From an uncultured Leucothrix sp. (GTDB taxonomy: Bacteria > Pseudomonadota > Gammaproteobacteria > Thiotrichales > Thiotrichaceae): a DNA stretch of 14,554 nucleotides. Made by a program: the position numbers and the translations under genes. Of the stretch, positions 7,494 to 14,554 are shown piece after piece (within the stretch, counting starts at the first letter, position 1; every line of letters starts with the position of its first letter). The stretch is from positions 1 through 14,554 of the forward strand of contig CALAJG010000198.1 in NCBI GenBank assembly GCA_937923375.1, read 5' to 3'. The notes beneath the pieces are model-generated. The model was not told where the DNA came from. It did no database searches and worked only from the letters and a program-made list of their open reading frames with translations.

Positions 7494-8978
7494 ATGACTT
7501 CAGACCGTCACTTAATAGCGATTGATCAAGGCACTACCAGCACGCGCTCAGTACTGTTTAGCGACAAAGGTCAGCCGTTGTTCACTTCACAAACTGAGTT
7601 CACGCAATTTTTTCCTGAAGACGGCTGGGTCGAACACAACCCTGAAGAAATCTGGCAGTCAGTACTCAGCACCTGTGGTGAAGTGTTTGCTGAAAGTAAA
7701 AAACTAGGCGGCAGCATTGCCGGTTTGGGCATTACCAATCAGCGTGAAACCAGCTTGATTTGGAATCGGACTAGTGGTGAAGTTGTTTATAACGCGATTG
7801 TCTGGCAAGACCGACGCACTGCTAACTTTTGTGCTGACTTAAAATCACAGGGATACGAGTCGATGGTCACCAATAAGACAGGGCTATTGCTGGATCCTTA
7901 TTTCTCAGCCAGCAAAATTGCCTGGATCCTTGATCATGACAGCAATATTCGGGCACAAGCAGAACGCGGCGAACTCGCCTTTGGCACTATCGACAGTTTT
8001 TTGATATGGAAGCTCACCGGCGGTAAAGTCCATGCCACCGATGCCACCAACGCTGCCCGCACTATGCTTTACAACATCCATGATAATCATTGGGATGAAG
8101 AATTATTAGAGCTTTTCAATATACCTGCAAGCTTGCTGCCAGAAGTGCACGACTGTGCCAGCGACTTTGGGCAAACCGATGCCGAGCTATTTGGCGAAAC
8201 AATAAAAATTGCCGGGGTTGCCGGTGATCAGCACGCAGCCAGTATTGGTCAAGCCTGTTTTGAACCGGGCATGATAAAAAGCACTTACGGCACCGGCTGC
8301 TTTGTGATGGTCAACACAGGCGACAAAGCCATTGCCTCAGAACATCGCCTGCTTACGACCATCGCCTATCGCTTAAAGGGCGAAACCACCTACGCAATCG
8401 AAGGCTCAATCTTTAACGCGGGTACTGCGGTGCAGTGGCTTAGAGATGGTTTGGGAATTATTAAATCAGCGGGCGAAACTGAAGCAATTGCCTCGGGCTT
8501 GAACGGTAATAAAGGAGTGTACTTGGTCCCTGCATTTACGGGAATGGGCGCACCTTACTGGGATGCCGAAGCTCGCGGCGCACTGTACGGTTTGACCCGC
8601 GATACTGGCCCTGAAGAAATCGTTCGTGCTACCTTAGAATCCGTTTGCTACCAAACAAATGATTTATTTATGGCGATGGCAGAAGATGGCGTTGAGCCAA
8701 GCATCATAAGAGTTGATGGCGGTATGGTCGCCAATGATTGGTTGGTGCAGCAACTTTCCGACACCATTAATCTTCGCGTGCAGCGACCAGTTGTAACTGA
8801 AACAACAGCCCTTGGCGCGGCGTACCTTGCAGGTTTACAAACGGGCGTTTTCGAATCACTTGATGACCTTGCCAGCTATTGGCAACGTGAAGCGGATTTT
8901 GAACCCAAGATGGAAACTGATACTCGCGAGCAGTTATTAGCAGGTTGGAGAAAAGCAATCGAACGGACATTACTTTAG
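7494..8978 (+). CDS. glpK: Glycerol kinase
   Basis: This cytoplasmic FGGY-family kinase phosphorylates glycerol to sn-glycerol 3-phosphate with ATP. The 494 residues compare with about 502 in E. coli. The N-terminal phosphate-binding motif AIDQGTTSTRS is at about 9-19. ITNQRETS and AIVWQDRRT form the glycerol-binding site, with GVAGDQHAA carrying the catalytic-type Asp near 243-251. The C-terminal FGGY signature runs through VDGGMVANDWLVQQLSD and TTALGAAYLAG. Between FGQT and the GVAGDQ motif the segment DAELFGETIKIA lacks the GGKGGTR fructose-1,6-bisphosphate loop of E. coli GlpK, so regulation probably differs. No glpF, glpD or glpR lies beside it. A hairpin terminator follows at 9026. Confidence 0.97.
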   Translation: MTSDRHLIAIDQGTTSTRSVLFSDKGQPLFTSQTEFTQFFPEDGWVEHNPEEIWQSVLSTCGEVFAESKKLGGSIAGLGITNQRETSLIWNRTSGEVVYNAIVWQDRRTANFCADLKSQGYESMVTNKTGLLLDPYFSASKIAWILDHDSNIRAQAERGELAFGTIDSFLIWKLTGGKVHATDATNAARTMLYNIHDNHWDEELLELFNIPASLLPEVHDCASDFGQTDAELFGETIKIAGVAGDQHAASIGQACFEPGMIKSTYGTGCFVMVNTGDKAIASEHRLLTTIAYRLKGETTYAIEGSIFNAGTAVQWLRDGLGIIKSAGETEAIASGLNGNKGVYLVPAFTGMGAPYWDAEARGALYGLTRDTGPEEIVRATLESVCYQTNDLFMAMAEDGVEPSIIRVDGGMVANDWLVQQLSDTINLRVQRPVVTETTALGAAYLAGLQTGVFESLDDLASYWQREADFEPKMETDTREQLLAGWRKAIERTLL

Positions 8979-9025
8979 CAGCCAACGACTTCATCCGATT
9001 AATCTTATCAGTCTAGCTTTAAATA

Positions 9026-9052
9026 ATGGGCCAGCCCTAATCGCTGGTCCAT
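9026..9052. terminator. Convergent hairpin terminator between glpK and the ABC permease
   Basis: ATGGGCCAGC and GCTGGTCCAT form a 10-bp stem with one mismatched position (a G-U wobble in the plus-strand RNA) around a 7-nt loop. On the plus strand it is followed by only a short T run (TTTAAAC), so it may be a weak or factor-assisted terminator. The left arm and loop hold the permease stop, and the right arm encodes its last residues. It could serve both converging transcripts. Confidence 0.55.
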
Positions 9053-10068
9053 TTAAACATCCAGGCACCTAACACGATAAACACCAACCCCATTACTAGC
9101 ATCACACCTAAGTGATACGACAACTCCATCAGTGACTGGCCATCAATCATTATGCCTCTGGCAGCTTTTAGCATGTGTGTAAGGGGAGAAATATCCGCTA
9201 TTTTTTGCAGTATGGGATGCGCACCCTCCATGGAAAACCACACACCCGAGAGCAACATCATTGGCCAGGTCAACATATTCAACAAACCTCCGGCTAGTTC
9301 CTCGCTCGTTACTCGGGAGGCGATCAACAAACCCAGCGCCAACAAGGTGAATGTCCCGGTCACTAATACCAACAACAAATCCAAATAACTGCCTTCAACC
9401 CGGAAGTTCATAAAGTAATGGGTGCCAGCAAAAACCAATACTGTAGTTGCCACCACAATTAACAAGCGCGAGATAATTTGCGCGATCAGAAACTCCGTGG
9501 AGCTAAGAGGCGTAGCACTGACCCGTTTCAGATAGCCACTTTTACGATATCGCACAATGACATAGCCAACGCCGAACAGGCAGCCAAACATAATATTCAT
9601 CCCTAAAATGCCCGGCACCACCCAATCTACGTAGCGAATCTCTTTGCCTGTCACGGCTTGTTTGGTGATTGCTGGTACAGCACTTGCAGAGAGTAGCTGC
9701 TGCATGAAATAGCCACCGACCGCATCGCTGTTTACCCAGTAATTGTTCTCGCCACTGCGCAAGTCGAGCAGCATATCCACTTGGTGCCGCGAGACTTTAG
9801 CAATCGTTTTCTCTTGGTCCTCAACGCTATAAAAAGTGACGTATTGGGTGTTGAGTATCGGGTGCAGTGTCGGGTCCGGCTCTACGTTGGCAGCTAAGCC
9901 ATCCGCCATTACAGCGACCTTGTACTGACTTTTATTATCACCGCTAAACGCAAAGGACAGACCAACTACCAGCAACACCGGCAATATCAGATTCCAGGCC
10001 AGTGAGGAGCGATCCCGGACAAACTCAAGGTTTCGCGCATGTATCATCGCAAGAATTCGCTTCATCAT
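9037..10068 (-). CDS. ABC-2 type exporter permease
   Basis: This is the membrane subunit of an ABC exporter, working in the cytoplasmic membrane with the adjacent ATPase. Of its 343 residues, the first membrane helix is at about 25-42, followed by a periplasmic domain of about 100 residues (43-148). Five more hydrophobic segments lie near 150-173, 193-219, 230-251, 258-280 and 319-338, the ABC2_membrane layout. The tail of the periplasmic domain and VVPGILGMNIMFGCLFGVGY are typical of this family. Its ATG overlaps the ATPase stop by 4 bp (ATGA), so translation is coupled. The substrate cannot be read from sequence; related pairs export drugs, lipids or polysaccharides. The stop lies inside the shared terminator hairpin. 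Confidence 0.9.
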   Translation of the reverse strand: MMKRILAMIHARNLEFVRDRSSLAWNLILPVLLVVGLSFAFSGDNKSQYKVAVMADGLAANVEPDPTLHPILNTQYVTFYSVEDQEKTIAKVSRHQVDMLLDLRSGENNYWVNSDAVGGYFMQQLLSASAVPAITKQAVTGKEIRYVDWVVPGILGMNIMFGCLFGVGYVIVRYRKSGYLKRVSATPLSSTEFLIAQIISRLLIVVATTVLVFAGTHYFMNFRVEGSYLDLLLVLVTGTFTLLALGLLIASRVTSEELAGGLLNMLTWPMMLLSGVWFSMEGAHPILQKIADISPLTHMLKAARGIMIDGQSLMELSYHLGVMLVMGLVFIVLGAWMFKWTSD

Positions 10069-10955
10069 GCGCGTAGCTCCTTACCCGTTAGCTCGATAAA
10101 TAAATCTTCTAAGGTTCGCGCACGCACTTGCAGACCGCTTAACGACACATTTTTACTCAGCAATTCTGCCAATGTAGCATTCACATCAGCGGTAATAATC
10201 TGCACCGTCGGCTGCACTTTTTCCAACACCCGATGAGTGACTTGAGCGGCAGCCTGATCGTTAAAGTCAGCTTGCGGCAATTCGATAATGACGTCCTGAA
10301 AGTGCTCGGCGAGTAGTTCATCAGGCGAGCCCTGCGCGATAATTTTTCCGTGGTCTATAATCACAATTTCATCGCACAGGTTATAAGCCTCTTCCATGTA
10401 ATGCGTCGTTAGCAGAACCGTCTTATTGCGTGATTTAATCTTGTTCACCAGATCCCAGAAGTTTAAGCGTGCCTGAGGATCAAGCCCTGTGGTAGGTTCG
10501 TCTAAAAACACAACATCCGGATCATTTACCAGCGCAATAGCCAGTAATAAACGCTGGCGCTGCCCACCGGAAAGCTTACTGGCGTCTCGGTCGAGAAAGT
10601 TTTTTAAGGCGCAAACTTCGATCAGCTCATCGTAAGGCAGCCCCTGAGGATAAAAGCTGCCAAATAGCTTCAACTGCTCTGAAACGGTCAGAAAATCTTG
10701 TAGAGCGGTCGATTGAAACTGGATACCGGCTTGTTGGCGAAAACGTGGGCCAAGCGGCTCACCACGATATAGAATTTCGCCACTGGTGGGCTTACTAATT
10801 CCCTCCATGACTTCAATAGTGGTAGTTTTACCGGCGCCGTTCGGGCCGAGCAAGCCGAAGCATGCACCCTCTTTTACGGTAAAACTAACGCCATTGACCG
10901 CTTTCACATCCTTATAATGTTTGTGAAGGTCGCGTACTTGCAAAATATTAGTCAT
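10065..10955 (-). CDS. ABC-2 type exporter ATP-binding protein
   Basis: This is the ATPase subunit that powers the permease encoded immediately downstream. The 296 residues carry the full set of motifs: Walker A GPNGAGKTT at 37-45, the Q-loop Gln near 81, signature LSGGQ at 128-132, Walker B VVFLDE at 148-153 with the D-loop GLDP just after, and the H-loop His185 in TTHYMEEA. A C-terminal extension of about 80 residues (215-296) ends ARTLEDLFIELTGKELRA, typical of DrrA/CcmA-like exporters. The TGA stop overlaps the permease start, and the gene begins 7 bp after the aminotransferase stop, so the three are read as one operon. The Shine-Dalgarno is weak (GAG). The substrate is unknown. Confidence 0.94.
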   Translation of the reverse strand: MTNILQVRDLHKHYKDVKAVNGVSFTVKEGACFGLLGPNGAGKTTTIEVMEGISKPTSGEILYRGEPLGPRFRQQAGIQFQSTALQDFLTVSEQLKLFGSFYPQGLPYDELIEVCALKNFLDRDASKLSGGQRQRLLLAIALVNDPDVVFLDEPTTGLDPQARLNFWDLVNKIKSRNKTVLLTTHYMEEAYNLCDEIVIIDHGKIIAQGSPDELLAEHFQDVIIELPQADFNDQAAAQVTHRVLEKVQPTVQIITADVNATLAELLSKNVSLSGLQVRARTLEDLFIELTGKELRA

Positions 10956-10962
10956 AGATTAC

Positions 10963-12105
10963 TCAAATTGCTCGCAACAACTCGGTTGCCTGGTCCAACG
11001 TCTCATCACTTTTTGCAAAGCAAAAACGCAGCACCGTTTGCTTTGGTGGCTTCGCATAAAATACTGACACCGGAATCGATGCAATACCCTCATCGACCGT
11101 TAGTTTATGCGCTAATTCCATATCCGGCAGCTCACTAATTTCACTGTAATCGACCATTTGAAAATAGGTTCCGGCACACGGTAATAAGGTGAAACGTGAA
11201 CCCTCAAGTCCTGCCCTAAAACGATCCCGCTTGGCCTGATAAAAATCTGACAGCTCAAGATGATGAGGGCTCGATCCTAAAAACTCAGCTAAGGCATACT
11301 GCATTGGTGACACAGTACAAAACGAAACGTATTGATGAACTTTGCGGAACTCAGCGCTCATTTCTTTAGGTGCTATACAATAAGCGATCTTCCAGCCCGT
11401 CACGTGGTAAGTCTTTCCAAAGGACGAAATAACAAACGCTCGCGCTGCCAGATCAGGGTACCGCAACAAGCTCAGGTGCGGCTCGCCATCGAAAACAATG
11501 TGCTCGTAAACCTCATCTGAAATTAGATAAATATCAAAATCATCGACGATTGCTTGTAACGCCTGAATGTCAGCCGTTGATAACGTGGTACCACTGGGAT
11601 TGTGTGGTGAGTTCAGAATGATGGCGCGGGTATTTGCATTAATACTCTCTCTAACCTGCTGCCAGTCGATTGCAAAATCCGGACTTTTCATCGGGATATG
11701 GATGGTTTTACCCCCAGCTAAATCGATCGCCGGCTCGTAGCAATCATACGCTGGGTCAAACACGATCACCTCATCCCCAGGATTTACGATAGTAGCAATA
11801 GCGGTAAATAGCGCATCGGTTGCGCCCGAGGTAACAGTAATCTCCTGATCCACGTCTACTTCTGCCCCGTACAAAGCATTGATTTTACCCGCGATGGCTT
11901 GCCGTAATTCTGGAACACCCGTCATTGGCGCATACTGATTATGACCAATGGTCATATGATGAGACACACGATCCAAAAGATCCTGCGGGCCATTAAAGTC
12001 TGGGAAGCCTTGAGATAGGTTTAATGCGTTATGTTCAGTCGCCAGCTGCGACATCACGGTGAATATTGTCGTCTTAACATTTGGGAGTTTAGAGATGATT
12101 GTCAT
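10963..12105 (-). CDS. Methionine aminotransferase (YbdL type), PLP-dependent
   Basis: This is a class I/II fold-type I aminotransferase of 380 residues, cytoplasmic. NLSQGFPDF (29-37), the cofactor-contacting LNSPHNPSG (164-172) and SDEVYEH (196-202) are present. The PLP-binding Lys231 lies in SSFGKTYHVTGWKIAYC, closely like E. coli YbdL, and VLRFCFAK carries the C-terminal carboxylate-binding Arg. YbdL prefers methionine, so a role in methionine transamination or salvage is plausible, but kynurenine and other substrates are possible in this branch. It is first in an apparent operon with the ABC exporter genes, 7 bp before the ATPase start. Whether transporter and enzyme are functionally linked is unknown. 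Confidence 0.9.
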   Translation of the reverse strand: MTIISKLPNVKTTIFTVMSQLATEHNALNLSQGFPDFNGPQDLLDRVSHHMTIGHNQYAPMTGVPELRQAIAGKINALYGAEVDVDQEITVTSGATDALFTAIATIVNPGDEVIVFDPAYDCYEPAIDLAGGKTIHIPMKSPDFAIDWQQVRESINANTRAIILNSPHNPSGTTLSTADIQALQAIVDDFDIYLISDEVYEHIVFDGEPHLSLLRYPDLAARAFVISSFGKTYHVTGWKIAYCIAPKEMSAEFRKVHQYVSFCTVSPMQYALAEFLGSSPHHLELSDFYQAKRDRFRAGLEGSRFTLLPCAGTYFQMVDYSEISELPDMELAHKLTVDEGIASIPVSVFYAKPPKQTVLRFCFAKSDETLDQATELLRAI

Positions 12106-12134
12106 GTGAAATTATTCCATACAGGTTCAGCTGC

Positions 12135-12140
12135 ATTATA
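12135..12140 (-). promoter_or_regulatory. Candidate -10 of the aminotransferase-ABC operon
   Basis: A perfect TATAAT on the minus strand would place transcription start about 22 nt before the aminotransferase ATG at 12105. No good -35 is visible at 16-18 nt, so the call rests on the -10 and position alone. Confidence 0.4.
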
Positions 12141-12201
12141 GGGAAAATCTGAGTCTACCTCCGTAAAAAATTAAATTCATAAGCATGCAGCAATTTTAGC
12201 C

Positions 12202-12210
12202 TGTTATACT
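12202..12210 (+). promoter_or_regulatory. Candidate promoter for the DUF2279 gene (extended -10)
   Basis: TGTTATACT is an extended -10 with a good hexamer, giving a leader of about 100 nt. An alternative is the perfect TATAAT at 12295-12300, which would leave only about 11 nt before the GGAGG and ATG 12318. The sequence does not decide between them. Confidence 0.35.
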
Positions 12211-12317
12211 GGCATTTCAGCCAACAAATGAATGAGTCAATTTACACGCTCCTTATTTTCCTCAGATCGTTGGTTACAAACAAAAAATAGAAAATATAAT
12301 TTTATTATGGAGGCTCG

Positions 12318-13211
12318 ATGAAACAGATAACTCTAAACACTGCCACAGCATTTCTCATTGGCTCGCTCATAAACGCAACTCCCACAAGCTCATTTGCTCA
12401 AGAGACATCCGGCACAGTTGAGCCTTTATCAACTTATCAGGCCGCCAACGCCATTAAATGGGAAGTTGGACTAGTTGCTGCTGGCGCGGTTTATCTGGGC
12501 TTAGATAGCTGGAACTGGGGAAGTAGCAATTCGTTTAAGTTTAATGATGAAGGCTGGTTTGGATTAGACACGGGTAGTGCGGGCGCGGACAAACTCGGAC
12601 ATATGTTTAGCTCGTATGCCATGAATGAGTTTTTCAATAAGCGATTAAACCAGAAAACCAACAACAAATATGCCGCCGCTCGAAATAGTGCCTTATTTTC
12701 TAGCGCAATTATGTTAGGAGTTGAGATTTTTGACGGCTACTCAGATGACCATGGTTTTTCTTATGAGGATTTCATCCTTAACTCTGCGGGCATCGGTATT
12801 TCATATTTGAAAAACACGGTACCGGGTTTGGATGAGAAGCTAGACCTGCGAGTGGAATATAACCCAACGGATGCCTATAGCGACCATCCTATCACTGACT
12901 ACTCAGGCTATACCTATCTTGCGGCACTCAAGCTAGGTGGCTTCAATAGTTTGAAATCCACGCCCTTAAAATACTTTGAGCTACAGCTTGGCTATCATGC
13001 GGAAGGTTTTAAAAGTAATGAGCAGGCCGAGTTCCCCGAAGCAAAAACAGAGCTAACCTTTGGAATTGGGCTAGACTTGTCTGAAGTTATCTTTAAACCC
13101 ATTAAAAAACGCTATAACAATGGCGCTATTGAGGCCGCTGACACATTCTTTAGATATTACCGTCCAAAAGGAACCTACATTTCTACGGTTCTAGACGAAC
13201 GAATCGAATAA
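12318..13211 (+). CDS. Secreted DUF2279 family protein
   Basis: The 297-residue protein has a signal peptide at about 1-27 (ending TSSFA, cleavage before QET). No lipobox Cys is present at the site, so it is probably soluble in the periplasm or attached to the outer membrane rather than a lipoprotein. The core resembles DUF2279 (YfiM group): ADKLGHMFSSYAMNEFF at about 90-106, with the conserved Asp, Lys and His, then LGVEIFDGYSDDHGFSYEDFILNSAG at about 133-158. A C-terminal part of about 130 residues, rich in aromatic strands (LKYFELQLGYHAEGF, LTFGIGLDLSEVIF), follows and may be beta-structured. The function is unknown. GGAGG lies 4 nt before the ATG, and a strong terminator follows the stop. 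Confidence 0.78.
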   Translation: MKQITLNTATAFLIGSLINATPTSSFAQETSGTVEPLSTYQAANAIKWEVGLVAAGAVYLGLDSWNWGSSNSFKFNDEGWFGLDTGSAGADKLGHMFSSYAMNEFFNKRLNQKTNNKYAAARNSALFSSAIMLGVEIFDGYSDDHGFSYEDFILNSAGIGISYLKNTVPGLDEKLDLRVEYNPTDAYSDHPITDYSGYTYLAALKLGGFNSLKSTPLKYFELQLGYHAEGFKSNEQAEFPEAKTELTFGIGLDLSEVIFKPIKKRYNNGAIEAADTFFRYYRPKGTYISTVLDERIE

Positions 13212-13229
13212 ATCTGAAAAGTCAGGTAT

Positions 13230-13258
13230 AAAAAAAGGCAGCCGAAGCTGCCTTTTTT
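13230..13258. terminator. Strong bidirectional rho-independent terminator
   Basis: GGCAGC (13237-13242) and GCTGCC (13247-13252) form a perfect GC-rich 6-bp stem around a CGAA tetraloop. Seven A precede it and six T follow it, so the stem extends as A-T pairs and serves both strands. It lies between the convergent DUF2279 gene and the porin and should end both transcripts. The stretch around it also contains GGTATA and TATACC as a possible outer pairing. Confidence 0.9.
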
Positions 13259-13283
13259 GTTCTTTATACCGTGTTACACGATA

Positions 13284-14117
13284 TTAGAAACGGTGACGCA
13301 TACCTAGTAGGTAGCCAGTATCTGTATCGGCCGCTGCATCACTCTGACTTAGCTCAAGAATGAAGTCAGTGTTTCCTACAGACTTACCAAAACCAACTTC
13401 TGTATAGCCAGTTCCGTTGTTCTCACCAACACCGATGTAAGCATTGATTGCTTGGCTGTAGTATAAGTTTACACCCCAACCGTCTGCATCAGGAGTACCT
13501 GCTGCATCAAAGCTTTGCTCGTTCCAGTCAGCGTATAGAGTAACAGGACCGAAGCCAGCCTTAGCACCAAGAACAATGTTGTCGCTGCCATCTAGTGCTT
13601 CGTAACCAGCACTCACACCGAACTTACCAATGTTGCCGGCAACACCGATTGTAGTCTCATCAGCATTTGGATTGTGTGAAACTGCAACAGTTGCAGGTCC
13701 CATTCCACGCTTGTACATGATGTTACCAGTACTAGAACCTTTACAACCTGCGCCATTCTGACCTGTCCACCAAGTCTGATCAGCAGAGATGTCTAGCTGG
13801 TTACAACCGTTATCAGTATGACCGATGTGTACTTCACCGAAGCCACCTTTTGCACCAACACGAACTTCGTCAACTCGCAGGCTAGCTCCGTCCAAACCGT
13901 TCACATCTAGTTCCATGTGACCAAAGTAAGTGATACCACCAACTTTCTCAGAAGCATCAACGTTGATCTCTGAACCCCACTCAGCGATAGCGCCGTCGCC
14001 ACCAGTACGTCCTGCAGTGTAACCTACACCGATGTCACCACTAAGTTTTAAATCTGCCTGCGCCAACATAGGCGTAGAAGCTACTGCTACAGCAATTGCT
14101 AATGTTCTTAATTTCAT
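13284..14117 (-). CDS. Small Gram-negative porin
   Basis: This is a 277-residue outer-membrane beta-barrel, probably allowing diffusion of small solutes. The signal peptide covers about residues 1-21 (MKLRTLAIAVAVASTPMLAQA), with mature start DLKLSGDIGVGYT. Many short amphipathic strands alternate with loops of Gly, Asn and Asp, and the chain ends in GYLLGMRHRF with the terminal Phe needed for barrel assembly. It is shorter than usual trimeric porins (about 300-370). Two cysteines (105 and 125) flank the aromatic segment DQTWWTGQ in what would be loop 3; a disulfide is possible. AGGGG 6 nt before the ATG is a strong ribosome site, consistent with high expression. It stands alone between the terminator and a long upstream region. 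Confidence 0.85.
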   Translation of the reverse strand: MKLRTLAIAVAVASTPMLAQADLKLSGDIGVGYTAGRTGGDGAIAEWGSEINVDASEKVGGITYFGHMELDVNGLDGASLRVDEVRVGAKGGFGEVHIGHTDNGCNQLDISADQTWWTGQNGAGCKGSSTGNIMYKRGMGPATVAVSHNPNADETTIGVAGNIGKFGVSAGYEALDGSDNIVLGAKAGFGPVTLYADWNEQSFDAAGTPDADGWGVNLYYSQAINAYIGVGENNGTGYTEVGFGKSVGNTDFILELSQSDAAADTDTGYLLGMRHRF

Positions 14118-14160
14118 AGTATTCCCCTACAATAAAAAATAAATCTTTAAGGTTTGTGAA

Positions 14161-14181
14161 GATTATTAATACGTAATAATC
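14161..14181. repeat. Perfect inverted repeat in the porin leader
   Basis: GATTATTA and TAATAATC are 8-bp perfect arms separated by ATACG. It lies about 45-65 bp before the porin ATG and, if the -10 at 14213 is used, inside the transcribed leader. The arms have one G-C pair each, so an RNA hairpin would be weak; a dimeric repressor operator is the more likely role. It is not a good Fur or CRP site by eye. Confidence 0.6.
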
Positions 14182-14212
14182 CTGTTAAGAAACGAATTCT
14201 TGGGATAAGACT

Positions 14213-14218
14213 ATTATG
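14213..14218 (-). promoter_or_regulatory. Candidate -10 of the porin promoter
   Basis: CATAAT on the minus strand would start transcription near 14206 and give a leader of about 90 nt. The best -35 (TTGTTG at 14234-14239) is 15 nt away and weak, so this is tentative. Confidence 0.3.
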
Positions 14219-14554
14219 CCTGTTGGTAAAAAGCAACAAAATTAATTAACCTTCCGTCTTAACAGTCTGATGTGACTAATATTGGCAACATCTTATACAT
14301 ACTAGAGCTATTGTTAAGTGAAAATTCAGATAACTCCGTTATGAAATCCGTTAGCTTGTTTAGAAGGATGAATTTTAAACACAATGTCAAACTGCAGTGG
14401 CTAAACTCATCGTCTTGAGGTTCAATCTCCTGGGATGTATTTAAAACAATCTGTTTTGTCCGATTGGATTAACAATCCATTTATCAGCTATACATTAAGT
14501 GCATTGAGAACTGTGGTTATTTTCCAACATACCATTTGTCGATTTACCACACAG

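Larger units (their letters stand above)
14118..14554. other. Non-coding region upstream of the porin
   Basis: This is 437 bp of AT-rich DNA with no credible gene in any frame; the best small frame (from 14341, 25 codons) looks random. It holds the porin leader with its ribosome site, the palindrome at 14161-14181, a possible porin -10 at 14213-14218 and a short 6-bp stem with a 3-nt loop at 14465-14479 (TGGATT/AATCCA). The right-hand 280 bp show no further signal I can name. An sRNA or the promoter of a gene beyond the edge would be possible. Confidence 0.6.

Noticed and set aside
14400..14440. Possible tRNA 3' half (GGTTCAATC)
   Set aside because: The flanking bases do not form a T-arm stem, and no acceptor or anticodon arms are found nearby.

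Overview
The window looks like chromosomal DNA of a Gram-negative gammaproteobacterium, probably a free-living marine or aquatic one. The evidence is a class I GlnRS of gammaproteobacterial type, several secreted or outer-membrane beta-barrel proteins (a MipA/OmpV-like protein and a porin ending in Phe), a DUF1840 gene and moderate GC content. No genus can be fixed from sequence alone. No phage, IS element, CRISPR array, rRNA or tRNA was seen.

Layout. (1) Positions 1-892, minus strand: an ECF-type sigma factor with a GTG start, followed 8 bp later by the N-terminal part of an unrecognised acidic protein that runs off the left edge. (2) 1016-1798, minus: cobS, a late step of cobalamin synthesis, divergent from glnS. 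(3) 1904-4916, plus: glnS, a DUF1840 gene and a type II-like asparaginase without a signal peptide; this group ends in a 4-bp tail-to-tail overlap with the next gene. (4) 4913-7260, minus: a MipA/OmpV-family outer membrane protein, preceded by a secreted protein with two Ig/cadherin-like repeats and an SGNH (GDSL) hydrolase domain. (5) 7494-8978, plus: glpK, glycerol kinase, divergent from the SGNH gene. (6) 9037-12105, minus: an apparent operon of methionine aminotransferase (YbdL type), ABC-2 ATPase and ABC-2 permease, with 7-bp and -4-bp junctions; it meets glpK at a shared hairpin terminator. (7) 12318-13211, plus: a secreted DUF2279 protein. It shares a strong bidirectional terminator with (8) a porin gene at 13284-14117, minus. 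(9) 14118-14554: a non-coding, AT-rich region upstream of the porin, with a perfect inverted repeat.

How the genes fit together. Most units are single housekeeping or envelope genes rather than one pathway. The clear functional groups are the sigma factor with its coupled partner, the glnS-DUF1840-asparaginase run (glutamine/asparagine metabolism only by loose association) and the aminotransferase-ABC exporter operon. I do not see a convincing undescribed defence or mobile system. The points most worth a second look are the arrangement of SGNH motifs in the 479-aa protein, the sigma factor's uncharacterised partner, the porin leader palindrome, and a glycerol kinase that lacks the fructose-1,6-bisphosphate loop of the E. 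coli enzyme.
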